Source: Scytonematopsis contorta HA4267-MV1
Lineage (GTDB): Bacteria; Cyanobacteriota; Cyanobacteriia; Cyanobacteriales; Nostocaceae
Reading direction: 5' to 3'
Length of the DNA: 64,000 bases
NCBI GenBank assembly: GCA_019359035.1
Contig: JAHHIC010000055.1
Coordinates: 1-64,000, forward strand
The notes beneath the pieces were generated by a model. It worked only from the letters and a program-made list of their open reading frames with translations, was not told where the DNA came from and searched no databases. Positions 1-7,458 of this stretch are shown piece after piece. The stretch's first letter is position 1; every line of letters starts with the position of its first letter. The position numbers were made by a program, and so were the translations under genes.

Positions 1-13
1 TCCTCTTTTTTAT

Positions 14-35
14 GGGCGGGCAAGGATGCCCACCC
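14..35. repeat. Dispersed hairpin repeat, GGGCGGGC family
   Basis: Arms GGGCGGGC (14-21) and GCCCACCC (28-35) pair with one G-U across a 6-base loop. Near-identical copies lie at 63039-63060 and, inverted, just after the macrodomain gene (about 59708-59730). A shorter relative is at about 14482-14498. All copies are intergenic. Confidence 0.75.
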
Positions 36-46
36 CACAAGATAGT

Positions 47-1348
47 TTAAAAGATAAAAATGACCTGTAAGCTCCACTCTTTACCCTGACGTATAACTTC
101 AATTTGACGGATAAATTCCCGGAAATAAAACCTCCGTTCTGCTTCCGATAAATCTAACCAAAATTGTGGTATTGAAACCGCTTGAGCAACTGATAGTAAA
201 TTTACTGGTGGAAGTGTCGCTAACTTTGCCAGCAAAGCAGAAATCTCTGTACGTAGTTTGTAGGCTCTTAACTTAGCTGTGTCCTTATCTAATACTCCCG
301 TTTCTTCCAACTTCGGTAATTGTTGTAAAAGTGATTCCTTAAGTACGATAGCCTCTGTCAAATTATTTTTCGCCACATCCAACTGAGGAAAATTTATCCC
401 AGCAACAGCCAAAGGTAAATCACGACAAATGATTGTAATTGTATGTTCTAATACCTCTTTATAAAGTATTGAGCGACATTTATGACTACGAGTACAGGTA
501 TTTGGACGTAAATAAAGATACTCTTTATCCTGTTTTCGTAACGTAACATGGGTTACTGTCATATGAGATTGGCACTCACCACAAACAACCAAACCTGCTA
601 AAGAACGAGGTGCGCTAGCAGTACGGGGAGCTAAACGGCTATTACGACGCAAAAGCCTATCTACTTGAGCTGCTTCTTCTCTATTAATTATAGGTACATG
701 GGTATTAGAAATGATTTGCCCATTTTGATAAGCAGTATCACCGCGATAAACTGGGTTTGTTAACCAACGGCGTCCAGTGGTGACAGAAATTTTCTTATTG
801 TATTTATTTCCAAGATGACGAACGGCTCCCCGCAGCGAACCATAAAGTAAAAACCGTTCAAAAAAATCTTTGACGACTGGGGAAGTACTACGGTCAATCT
901 GATATTTATCTTTACCACGACGATAACCGTAAGGAACTTTTCCAGGGGGAGGAATAGCTTCCAAACGATTGCGAGCATGTCCTTGACGAATACGACGACT
1001 GTGTTTTTGAGTTTTAATTTCGTGTAGTAACTTTAATAATTCAGCATGAGGATTGGAACTTGTACCAGAGGAATCATAATCTTGTTCAACAGCAACTAGC
1101 CTTATCCCCATTTTTTGGAGTCGAAAGAGACAATCACAAACCTGTTCAACAGTATCACCCAATTCTTCCAGACGACGGATAAGCAAATAAGCAGGAGAAT
1201 CAATTTGACAGTCTTTCCATAACTGCTCTAGCTCAGTCCGCTGACCAAAATCTTGATAGACCCTATCAATTTCCCATCCCCAAATATTCTCTTCAGGGAT
1301 GGGTTCTATCAAAGGGTCAGTGTAAGTGTAAGCGATTATGTTATTAAT
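47..1348 (-). CDS. Serine-recombinase family protein with degenerate catalytic strand; start uncertain
   Basis: This resembles a large serine recombinase (resolvase/recombinase domain plus zinc beta-ribbon). The conventional start is TTG at 1312, giving 421 aa. The frame stays open upstream, and the codons from 1348 to 1313 encode IIAYTYTDP, which matches the first beta strand of the resolvase fold (usually YARVST). The protein therefore probably began further upstream, yet no ATG, GTG or TTG occurs in frame between 1312 and the stop near 1439; that stretch is mostly heptamer repeat. The catalytic Ser and neighbouring Arg of this strand appear replaced. Later parts are intact: IRRLEELGDT matches the resolvase DRLxR region, PPPGKVPYGYRRG the recombinase domain, and CGEC with two later Cys a zinc ribbon at about residues 240-280. 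I infer a domesticated or inactive recombinase. The family is clear; activity and start are not. Confidence 0.7.
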   Translation of the reverse strand: MNNIIAYTYTDPLIEPIPEENIWGWEIDRVYQDFGQRTELEQLWKDCQIDSPAYLLIRRLEELGDTVEQVCDCLFRLQKMGIRLVAVEQDYDSSGTSSNPHAELLKLLHEIKTQKHSRRIRQGHARNRLEAIPPPGKVPYGYRRGKDKYQIDRSTSPVVKDFFERFLLYGSLRGAVRHLGNKYNKKISVTTGRRWLTNPVYRGDTAYQNGQIISNTHVPIINREEAAQVDRLLRRNSRLAPRTASAPRSLAGLVVCGECQSHMTVTHVTLRKQDKEYLYLRPNTCTRSHKCRSILYKEVLEHTITIICRDLPLAVAGINFPQLDVAKNNLTEAIVLKESLLQQLPKLEETGVLDKDTAKLRAYKLRTEISALLAKLATLPPVNLLSVAQAVSIPQFWLDLSEAERRFYFREFIRQIEVIRQGKEWSLQVIFIF

Positions 1349-1414
1349 GACGGTTGACTGTTGACGGTTGACGGTTGACGGTTGACGGTTGACGGTTGAC
1401 TGTTGACTGTTGAC
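1349..1414. repeat. Heptamer tandem repeat (TTGACGG/TTGACTG)
   Basis: About nine head-to-tail copies of TTGACGG or TTGACTG lie directly against the 5' end of the recombinase-like gene. This is the STRR type of filamentous cyanobacteria. Related arrays occur near 1871, 16326, 27411, 58187, 58268 and 58992. Confidence 0.9.
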
Positions 1415-1427
1415 TTTTAATTGCGAA

Positions 1428-1787
1428 TTAATTTTGGCTCAATTCAATAATATTCCCGTCTGGGTCTTGGGTGAAAATAGCAGGACGACCGGAAGCGCTA
1501 GGTTGTATGGGGCAATTATTCTGTAATAAATTTTGTTTGGCAACATCTAGGTCGGCAACACAAAAAGCAATGTGAGAATTGCGTCCCCATTTTTCGTGTA
1601 GTTCTTTATTTTGAGCAACAGGTGCGACTATTAAATGAACTTGGTATTCCCCAACTTGATACCACGTACCAGGAAACTTCATTGGCCGTTCTACTCTGGA
1701 TAAGCCCAAAACTTTCTCATAAAAGTTTTCGGCCCGTTCCAAGTCTGTAACCAAAATCGCAGTATGCAGACAATTAATAATTTGCAT
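1428..1787 (-). CDS. VOC (glyoxalase/bleomycin-resistance) family protein
   Basis: A single-domain vicinal-oxygen-chelate protein of 119 aa. The N-terminal CLHTAILVTDLERAENFY begins the first beta-alpha-beta-beta-beta module, and the C-terminal PAIFTQDPDGNIIELSQ is the classic second metal-binding strand with its terminal Glu. His in LHTAIL, His in NSHIAF and Glu in NIIEL are likely metal ligands. The frame extends to a GTG at 1808, but ATG at 1787 places the conserved strand at the usual distance from the N terminus. The substrate cannot be told; such proteins include glyoxalases, dioxygenases and drug-binding proteins. It lies between the recombinase-like gene and a small HTH gene on the same strand, separated from both by repeat arrays. 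Confidence 0.85.
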   Translation of the reverse strand: MQIINCLHTAILVTDLERAENFYEKVLGLSRVERPMKFPGTWYQVGEYQVHLIVAPVAQNKELHEKWGRNSHIAFCVADLDVAKQNLLQNNCPIQPSASGRPAIFTQDPDGNIIELSQN

Positions 1788-1870
1788 TGCTTTTGATAGG
1801 CTCGCCACTCTATTTTTACCAAAAATCCACGACGAGCTTTACAAAAATTTGTAATAAAATATTTAAACTA

Positions 1871-1932
1871 ATCACCAGTCACCAGTCAACAGTCACCAGT
1901 CAACAGTCACCAGTCAACCATTACCAGTCACC
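1871..1932. repeat. Heptamer tandem repeat (CAGTCAC/CAGTCAA)
   Basis: Tandem CAGTCAC, CAGTCAA and related units. The array runs into the 3' end of the next gene, whose last codons and TAA stop (1921-1923) are repeat sequence. Confidence 0.9.
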
Positions 1933-2166
1933 AAAATAAGAGTGACATTTTCTGGCTTTAAGTTCCATTAATGCTCCTCTACTAATGACCCTAACACCGT
2001 TTACTCGACTAGAACGGATTTGCCCTCGCTGCATTAAAAGATACAAATCACTTTGACTAATATTGAGAGTTCTTGCTGCTTCCATCGGTGACATTCCACT
2101 TCTGGACATAGCCTGCTTATTTCTAATTTTGTTGTTACCCCAAAGCTGTGACATATTAAAATCCAC
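1921..2166 (-). CDS. Small excisionase/MerR-like helix-turn-helix protein
   Basis: An 81-aa protein with one DNA-binding domain. SPMEAARTLNISQSDLYLLM forms the helix-turn-helix, and GQIRSSRVNGVRVISRGAL is the wing that follows in HTH_17/excisionase-type proteins (residues about 26-70). The start is GTG at 2166 or ATG at 2154; neither has a clear ribosome site. The final residues GDW and the stop are encoded by the adjacent repeat array, so the native C terminus may have been replaced. Excisionase-like proteins commonly partner recombinases, and a recombinase homologue lies about 600 bp away on the same strand, but a functional link is only inference. It could equally be a small transcription regulator. 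Confidence 0.7.
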   Translation of the reverse strand: MDFNMSQLWGNNKIRNKQAMSRSGMSPMEAARTLNISQSDLYLLMQRGQIRSSRVNGVRVISRGALMELKARKCHSYFGDW

Positions 2167-2502
2167 TAAATAATTTCAAGAACTTCAACGATTCATAATC
2201 TTCCAAAAAAGGATAAACAAAACTCCCAAGCGGTAATCAGGCAATATATTTACCCGCTTCAACTATAAAACTCAGATGTGATTAGATATCAATCTAATCT
2301 GATTCTAACAAAATCTGTAAAAATTGTAAAAATATTCTAAATAAAAGCCTAAACTCTTACCCAATATGCATTCACGAGTTGACTAATGCGAAAACCAGTA
2401 TAAATGTACACTTATACTGGCTCTCGTTTCGGAAATTGATTTTCAGTTGATGGTTGTAAATTGTACTTCAATGGCGAATACGCTCCATATCATAGTAACT
2501 TT
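2167..2502. other. Intergenic region with two perfect inverted repeats
   Basis: No gene is evident. GATTAGAT (2280-2287) and ATCTAATC (2292-2299) form an 8-bp dyad with a 4-base centre, about 115 bp upstream of the HTH gene: a possible operator. A longer dyad at 2395-2420 is listed separately. Confidence 0.6.
2395..2420 (-). terminator. Putative terminator hairpin after the 87-aa gene
   Basis: On the minus strand CCAGTATAA pairs perfectly with TTATACTGG across eight bases, followed by TTTT. It lies about 80 bases past the stop of the gene ending at 2503. The T-run is short and the stem A+T-rich, so an operator is an alternative. Confidence 0.45.
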
Positions 2503-2766
2503 TTACATAGCTATACGTGCTCTAGCCAAATCGCGAATCAGAGGGACTCGCGAACCAAGGTAGGAACTTATAGTACTGACTTCCTCATGGCTAATCAGCC
2601 CTCTACTTTCTAACTGTCTTAATAATTGTTGTATTAATTCTGTATCGCTAAAACCCAGCAAAATATTTGTATGTGTTTCGTCAATCACCGTCCATAGTTG
2701 ATGCAGCTTGGAAGAATTGATGGGAGAGACTCTTGTTGTAGGCATTTGTTCTTTAGTATTTAGCAT
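2503..2766 (-). CDS. Small hypothetical protein, 87 aa
   Basis: I do not recognise a family. The protein is soluble and mostly helical. Residues about 20-60 carry LWTVIDETHTNILLGFSDTE, and the segment SDTELIQQLLRQLESRGLIS is a likely amphipathic helix. It ends in a basic helix, VPLIRDLARARIAM. ATG at 2766 is the only good start; no Shine-Dalgarno sequence is visible. A putative terminator follows at 2395-2420. Its neighbours on the same strand are an HTH gene and hemH, both more than 300 bp away, so it is probably its own transcription unit. The length and clean start favour a real gene. Confidence 0.6.
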   Translation of the reverse strand: MLNTKEQMPTTRVSPINSSKLHQLWTVIDETHTNILLGFSDTELIQQLLRQLESRGLISHEEVSTISSYLGSRVPLIRDLARARIAM

Positions 2767-3068
2767 AGGAGTACTTTAGTAATTCTAAAGAAAATCTTAA
2801 ATCCTAAATCCTAAAGAAAACATTAAAAGTCACATAAGTTAACTATTTTGATGCGTGTCTAATATTCGTTACATGAAGCAACAATAAAGTAATATAAGTT
2901 CACAAAAGTATGTAATTTAAACGCTCACCCAAAACAACAGGGATTATCAGCAGGTGAGATATCATCACACCGCTACCAGCCCCGAAAATAATTGAAAATT
3001 TTTCTTATTTCCAACTCCCCACTCCCAACTCCCCACTCACCACTCCCCACTCCCAACTTCCCACTCCC
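2767..3068. other. Intergenic region ending in CCCCACTCCC repeats
   Basis: Up to about 3010 nothing is recognised. From about 3014 to 3070 tandem CCCCACT/CCCAACT heptamer-like units run up to the hemH stop codon (3069-3071). Confidence 0.7.
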
Positions 3069-4235
3069 CTAATGCAAAAGCCCAATCATATGCAACAAGC
3101 CTTGTCCAGTGATTAATTCAATTATTAAGGCAATAAAACCGAGCATAGCAATACGTCCATTCCAGACTTCTGCGCTAGTGGTCATACCCCATTCCCATCG
3201 CTCTGGAGGGTATATTTTTACCTTCTTCCGCATTTGATTTATTTGTGAAAGAGTAAGGCTAGGAGACTTTAATGCATCAAGAACCAAATCAGCTAATGCT
3301 TGAATAAATACAGGATGGGTATTGAGTGCAGGAACCCGACGGAAGTTATGAATCCCAGCTTCTTCTGCTAACTCACGGTATTCAATATCAATTTCTTGTA
3401 GAGTTTCAATGTGTTCGGAAACAAAACTAATAGGTACTACCACTAAATCTCTAACACCTTTTTTCCCAAGTTCTTCAATCGCATCCTCCGTGTAAGGCTG
3501 TAACCATTCAACTGGGCCAACACGACTTTGGTATGCTAATGTGTGAGAATTAGGGCGATTGAGGGCATTCATAATTAAACAAGTACATTCCTCAATCTCT
3601 TGTTGATAGGGGTCGCCAGCTTCTATCACATAACTTTTTGGTACTCCATGAGCGCTGAAAAATATATGTGCTTGCTCTGGGTTGGGTAATTGCTCTAACT
3701 CTTGCTCGATAAGTTGAGCCATTGCTTGTAAATAGCCCTGTTGCTTATACCAAGAGGGTATAACTGTATATTCAATATTTTGTAGCTGTGGATTTTCTCG
3801 CCAAATTGTTTCCAACAAACGGAAACTGGAACCACTGGTACTGATGGAAAATTGCGGATAAAGTGGTAAAATAACTACTCGTTCTATACCATCATGAGTG
3901 AGACGAGCTATGGCTTCTTCCGTAAAAGGATGCCAGTAACGCATTCCCACATATATTTTGACATCTTCTCCCATATCCTTTAACTGTTGTCGCAAAGCAT
4001 CACCTTGTTCTTCAGTGATGCGTCGCAGTGGAGAAGAACCACCTATTTGCTTATAGTTATTTTGCGATTTCTTAGTACGACGTGACGCAATAAACCATGC
4101 TAGGGGTTTTTGCAACCAGGGAATGGGTAGGCGAATAATCTCTGGATCGGAAAAAAGATTGTACAAAAACGGCCCAACATCTTCTAATTTATCTGGACCA
4201 CCGAGATTAAGTAGCAAAACGCCTGTACGACCCAT
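3069..4235 (-). CDS. hemH: Ferrochelatase with C-terminal CAB/HLIP helix
   Basis: Inserts ferrous iron into protoporphyrin IX, the last step of haem synthesis. The N-terminal [16 protein letters not shown], the [10 protein letters not shown] segment with the catalytic His, and [16 protein letters not shown] are ferrochelatase hallmarks. The last ~60 residues add what plants and cyanobacteria have: a linker, then [13 protein letters not shown], a chlorophyll a/b-binding motif, and one membrane helix ([18 protein letters not shown]). It is therefore probably thylakoid-anchored. The frame reaches a TTG at 4283, but ATG at 4235 puts [13 protein letters not shown] at the start as in the family; the protein is then 388 aa. 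The stop touches a CCCCACT repeat array. argJ lies upstream on the same strand, about 330 bp away. Confidence 0.96.
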   Translation of the reverse strand: MGRTGVLLLNLGGPDKLEDVGPFLYNLFSDPEIIRLPIPWLQKPLAWFIASRRTKKSQNNYKQIGGSSPLRRITEEQGDALRQQLKDMGEDVKIYVGMRYWHPFTEEAIARLTHDGIERVVILPLYPQFSISTSGSSFRLLETIWRENPQLQNIEYTVIPSWYKQQGYLQAMAQLIEQELEQLPNPEQAHIFFSAHGVPKSYVIEAGDPYQQEIEECTCLIMNALNRPNSHTLAYQSRVGPVEWLQPYTEDAIEELGKKGVRDLVVVPISFVSEHIETLQEIDIEYRELAEEAGIHNFRRVPALNTHPVFIQALADLVLDALKSPSLTLSQINQMRKKVKIYPPERWEWGMTTSAEVWNGRIAMLGFIALIIELITGQGLLHMIGLLH

Positions 4236-4570
4236 AATACTTTCTTTACCCCAAATTTTCAGCTTTTTTACTAATGTTAACAATAATATCTTTAATTAAA
4301 TATAGTTAACTAAGAGGAAAGAAATTCTAGCTACAATTATTCAATTCTATAATTATCATTATCAATGTTTGTACTGTGGAGTATAGCTTGTAGCCTTTGT
4401 GAGTTTTACTAGAAAGAGATGACTCCCACAAATTTATTTACAATCTTTAACAATTCCCTCATATAAAATCCCCGTAGGTTGGGTTGAGGGACGAAACCCA
4501 ACATACCCAACAGACCCAACGAACCAACGACCCAACAGACCCAACAGACCCAACAGACCCAAAAATTAAT
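4236..4570. other. Intergenic region with CCCAACAGA tandem repeat
   Basis: Between hemH and argJ. From about 4495 to 4562 a nonamer-like unit, CCCAACAGA, is repeated with slight variation, ending just before the argJ stop codon. The rest (hemH upstream region) is A+T-rich with no recognised element. Confidence 0.65.
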
Positions 4571-5884
4571 TTAAGTTGTATACTCAGCGTTAATTTTCAC
4601 GTAGTCGTAACTTAAATCGCAACCCCAAGCTTTACCTGAAGCATGACCGTTACCAATATTGACTGCAATTATCAGCGGATTATCTACACGTTGAGTCATG
4701 GTTGTGTTTCTATCTATTGACAAATCATTACTCATATTGGTTGCGACAGCGTTGGTAGGCAAAGAAGACCCTTGTGCTATATTTTTCAGATACGTACTTG
4801 CCGCAGCCCTGTCAAAAACTTGGGGTTGACCATTCTCCATCAGCAAGAAATCCCCTAGTTGAATGCGTAAATTCTCTTGCTCAAAATGTACTCCTGCTCG
4901 TCCTGCTGCTGCTGCTATTCTTCCCCAGTTAGGGTCACGTCCAAATATTGCCGATTTAACTAACGATGAACCTGCAATAGTTTTTGCTATTTGACGCGCT
5001 CCTTGTTCATTCGCTGCACCAGTTACTTGCACTTCTATCAAGCAAGTTGCACCTTCTCCGTCACGAGCAATCGCTTTCGCTAAATGTTGACAGACTTCAG
5101 TCAACATTGCTTCTAATTTATCAGCTTCATACCCACTTTCTGTAATTGCTGGGGTGCGTGATTGTCCATTTGCTAAAGCGATTAAACTATCATTAGTACT
5201 GGTGTCTCCATCTACTGTAATCGAATTAAAACTTCTGTCCCCAGCTCTACTTAACATTTGTTGCCACAATGAAGGAGACACTGCTGCATCGCAAGTCACA
5301 AAGGCTAGCATCGTTGCCATATTTGGATGAATCATTCCCGAACCTTTACCTATTCCCCCTATCCGTACAGGACGGTCACCAAAAGTTGTCTCTAAGGCTA
5401 TCGATTTTTTAACTAAATCTGTGGTGATAATTGCTCCTGCTGCTTCATCCGACCCATTTTGTGATAGAGCGGCTACTAATTTGGGTATCCCATTGGACAT
5501 AGCATCCATTTTTATTCGTTGTCCAATAACACCCGTGGAAGCTAAAAGTATTGATTCAGCTGGAATATTTAATTCCTTAGCTAATAATTCAGCACTTTTG
5601 AGAGCATCACGCATACCTTGCTCTCCCGTGGCTGCGTTCGCTTGTCCTGCGTTACAAAGAATTGCACGAGCGCTGTTTTTCGCTTGCAACCTTTGACGAC
5701 AATAGTCCACACATGCTGCTCTCACTTGGCTAATCGTAAATACACCTGCAGCAATCGCTTCCACATCCGACACAATCAAAGCTAAATCTTTAGAACCAGA
5801 AGGCTTCAAACCCGCTGCAATACCTGCTGCTTGATATCCTCTAGGTGCTGTAATGCCACCTGCTACTACTTGCCAGTCTGCCAT
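4571..5884 (-). CDS. argJ: Bifunctional ornithine acetyltransferase/N-acetylglutamate synthase
   Basis: Transfers the acetyl group from N-acetylornithine to glutamate in the cyclic arginine pathway, and may also acetylate glutamate from acetyl-CoA. The family's self-cleavage site is intact: KGSGMIHPNMATML, where the chain is cut before Thr to give alpha and beta subunits with Thr as nucleophile. GVFTISQVRAACVDYC near the N terminus, DPNWGRIAAAAGRAG and the C-terminal GCDLSYDYVKINAEYTT are typical. ATG at 5884 (MADWQVVAGGITAPRGYQ) fits the family better than the GTG at 5899, giving 437 aa. It stands alone between hemH and the small-RNA array, which is transcribed toward it. Confidence 0.96.
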   Translation of the reverse strand: MADWQVVAGGITAPRGYQAAGIAAGLKPSGSKDLALIVSDVEAIAAGVFTISQVRAACVDYCRQRLQAKNSARAILCNAGQANAATGEQGMRDALKSAELLAKELNIPAESILLASTGVIGQRIKMDAMSNGIPKLVAALSQNGSDEAAGAIITTDLVKKSIALETTFGDRPVRIGGIGKGSGMIHPNMATMLAFVTCDAAVSPSLWQQMLSRAGDRSFNSITVDGDTSTNDSLIALANGQSRTPAITESGYEADKLEAMLTEVCQHLAKAIARDGEGATCLIEVQVTGAANEQGARQIAKTIAGSSLVKSAIFGRDPNWGRIAAAAGRAGVHFEQENLRIQLGDFLLMENGQPQVFDRAAASTYLKNIAQGSSLPTNAVATNMSNDLSIDRNTTMTQRVDNPLIIAVNIGNGHASGKAWGCDLSYDYVKINAEYTT

Positions 5885-6037
5885 TTTGATTTTTCCCACA
5901 AAATTTTGGCTCGACTGGCGATTATATCAATTCATTGTCACCACAAGCGTGGTAATTTGTTATTGGTAACTTTATAAAAGATACTTTATCACTATAGTAA
6001 ATATGCTCTAGTAAATATTGCTTAGAGAATAATTGCT

Positions 6038-6092
6038 AAAAAAAATAGAGAGCCACTTGGGTAGCTCTCCGGATCATCAGGGTGCATCTACT
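6038..6092 (-). ncRNA. Small RNA copy 1 of the tandem array
   Basis: -10 TATACT at 6104-6099, -35 TTGCCC at 6126-6121 with a 16-base spacer and extended TG. Predicted start at A6092; the stem closes with a C-G pair, then TATTTTTTTT. Confidence 0.75.
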
Positions 6093-6179
6093 GAAATTAG
6101 TATAGCATTTTTAGACTGAGGGGCAATACCCCCTGCTATATTTTTTAAAAGTTTTTTCACCAGCCAAGAGAAAATACCC

Positions 6180-6233
6180 AAAAAAATAGAGAGTCACTTG
6201 GGTAACTCTCCGGATCATCAGGGTGCATCTACT
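6180..6233 (-). ncRNA. Small RNA copy 2 of the tandem array
   Basis: -10 TATACT at 6245-6240 and predicted start at 6233. The variable stem pair is U-A instead of the C-G of copy 1. Confidence 0.75.
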
Positions 6234-6320
6234 GAAATTAGTATAGCATTTTTAGGCTGAGGGGCAATACCCCCTGCTATATTTTTTAAAAGTTTTTTCA
6301 CCAGCCAAGAGAAAATACCC

Positions 6321-6374
6321 AAAAAAATAGAGAGTCACTTGGGTAACTCTCCGAATCATCAGGGTGCATCTACT
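6321..6374 (-). ncRNA. Small RNA copy 3 of the tandem array
   Basis: -10 TATACT at 6386-6381 and predicted start at 6374. Variable stem pair U-A; the base before the stem differs (TTCGGA instead of TCCGGA). Confidence 0.75.
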
Positions 6375-6461
6375 GAAATTAGTATAGCATTTTTAGACTG
6401 AGGGGCAATACCCCCTGCTATATTTTTTAAAAGTTTTTTCACCAGCCAAGAGAAAATACCC

Positions 6462-6515
6462 AAAAAAATAGAGAGCCACTTGGGTAGCTCTCCGAATCAT
6501 CAGGGTGCATCTACT
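6462..6515 (-). ncRNA. Small RNA copy 4 of the tandem array
   Basis: -10 TATACT at 6527-6522, -35 TTGCCC at 6549-6544, predicted start at 6515. Variable stem pair C-G. Confidence 0.75.
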
Positions 6516-6597
6516 GAAATTAGTATAGCATTTTTAGACTGAGGGGCAATACCCCCCACTAAGTTTTTTTTTAAATCTGAATGTGGGAAAAATACCC

Positions 6598-6651
6598 AAA
6601 AAAAAGGAGAGTCACTTGGGTAACTCTCCGGATCATCAGGGTGCATCTACT
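6598..6651 (-). ncRNA. Small RNA copy 5 of the tandem array
   Basis: -10 TATACT at 6663-6658, predicted start at 6651. Stem GGAGAGT/ACTCTCC is one pair longer at its base than in copies 1-4, followed by TTTTTTTT. Confidence 0.75.
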
Positions 6652-6768
6652 GAAATTAGTATATCATTTTTAGCTTGAGGGGCAATACCCCCTACTAAGT
6701 TTTTTTTTAAGTTATTGTTTCTTAAGTTATTTCTGAAAATTTTTGTGACTGGAGTAGAGGAAATACCC

Positions 6769-6823
6769 AAAAAAAATGGAGAGCCACTTGGGTAACTCTC
6801 CGGATCATCAGGGTGCATCTACT
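6769..6823 (-). ncRNA. Small RNA copy 6 of the tandem array
   Basis: -10 TATACT at 6835-6830, predicted start at 6823. The variable stem pair is U-G, an intermediate between the C-G and U-A forms. Confidence 0.75.
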
Positions 6824-6994
6824 GGAATTAGTATATCATTTTTAGTTTGAGGGGCAATACCCCTCACCTATATTTTGAAAAATGTTTTAGCAAAATCTTT
6901 TTGTTTGTTTCAAAAAAAATAAGAATACATTTGCTCGCTCTTGTCATATAGGGTTTTGAAGCCTATTCCCAGTAAGTAATTGGTCAATATAAAC

Positions 6995-7045
6995 AAAAAG
7001 GAGAGCCACTTACGTCGCTCTCCAGGTTATCAGGGTGCATCTACT
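6995..7045 (-). ncRNA. Small RNA copy 7 of the tandem array (diverged)
   Basis: -10 TATAAT at 7057-7052, predicted start at 7045. The loop differs (GACGTAAGTG), but the GGAGAGC/GCTCTCC stem, the 5' core GTAGATGCACCCTGAT and the -35 dyad are kept. The T-run is TTTTT. Confidence 0.7.
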
Positions 7046-7099
7046 AACCACATTATAACTGAATTTTTGTCTTGTGGGGTCATACCCCCTAAAGACATT

Positions 7100-7215
7100 T
7101 GAAATATGTAGCGACTTGGATATTCGTAGGTTGGGTTGTTCGCGCAGCGTGCCCATAAAGGCATGGCTTTAGGAAACCCAACCGAAACGTTGTATTTGTT
7201 GGGTTATTTTTTATC
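7100..7215. repeat. Dispersed GTAGGTTGGGTT / GCGCAGCGTGCC palindromic repeat
   Basis: Inserted between small-RNA copies 7 and 8: GTAGGTTGGGTT, CGCGCAGCGTGCC and AAACCCAACC pieces. Related mosaics are at about 10935-11045, 16460-16560 and 46130-46165. They look like common cyanobacterial dispersed repeats and may explain the 242-bp spacing here. Confidence 0.6.
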
Positions 7216-7233
7216 GGATGCTACGCGAAGCAC

Positions 7234-7287
7234 AAAAAAAAGGAGAGCCACTTGGGCAGCTCTCCAGATCATCAGGGTGCATCTACT
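7234..7287 (-). ncRNA. Small RNA copy 8 of the tandem array (gatB-proximal)
   Basis: -10 TATAAT at 7299-7294, predicted start at 7287. Stem GGAGAGC/GCTCTCC with eight T after it. First unit after gatB; its terminator may also serve gatB read-through. Confidence 0.7.
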
Positions 7288-7458
7288 TAGCAGATTATAA
7301 CATCTTTGTGATGGGGGTTCACACCCCTTTTTTTGTAACTTTTTATGAAATTTTTGTAAAGAAATTATAAGTTAAATATAAGGTATATATTTACTTTTTA
7401 ATATCTTTACATGTTGGTCGCGTTTGTAGATTGACTCTGTGCAACTTCTCTACAAAAC

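Larger units (their letters stand above)
6120..7327 (-). promoter_or_regulatory. Conserved GGGG/CCCC dyads at the -35 region of all eight array promoters
   Basis: Plus-strand GGGG-N5/6-CCCC is present in every copy, for example GGGGCAATACCCCC at 6120-6133, and persists in copies 7 (GGGGTCATACCCC) and 8 (GGGGTTCACACCCC) although the surrounding sequence has diverged. In copies 1-6 the -35 hexamer TTGCCC lies inside the dyad. A shared operator is the simplest reading; a structural role is possible. Confidence 0.6.
6038..7330 (-). repeat. Eight-copy tandem array of promoter + small RNA + terminator units
   Basis: Eight direct repeats lie between argJ and gatB. The spacing of the conserved core is 141, 141, 141, 136, 172, 222 and 242 bp. 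Read on the minus strand, each unit has a GGGG-N5/6-CCCC dyad at the -35 position, a -10 box (TATACT in copies 1-6, TATAAT in 7-8), a start site 7 bases on, the conserved segment AGTAGATGCACCCTGAT, and a GGAGAG/CTCTCC hairpin followed by T-rich sequence, that is, an intrinsic terminator. The stem varies between copies with compensating changes (C-G, U-A and one U-G pair), which supports a structured RNA. Copies 1-4 are nearly identical and the gatB-proximal copies 7-8 are the most diverged. In layout it resembles the NsiR1 arrays of heterocystous cyanobacteria; that identity is unproven. Confidence 0.85.

Noticed and set aside
6070-6075. TCCGGA (DIF+ type) motif in the array
   Set aside because: It is inside the predicted transcript at the stem base, in only four of eight copies, and not at a -35 position.
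6038-7330. The small RNAs as short peptides (MHPDDPESYPSG...)
   Set aside because: An ATG lies five bases after the predicted start, and the frame runs through the hairpin, but no ribosome site exists, the frames end at different places in each copy, and the changes keep base pairing, not codons. A leaderless peptide cannot be fully excluded.
6038-7330. The array as a CRISPR
   Set aside because: The units are whole tandem repeats of 136-242 bp with near-identical interiors, not short repeats with unique spacers, and no cas genes are present.
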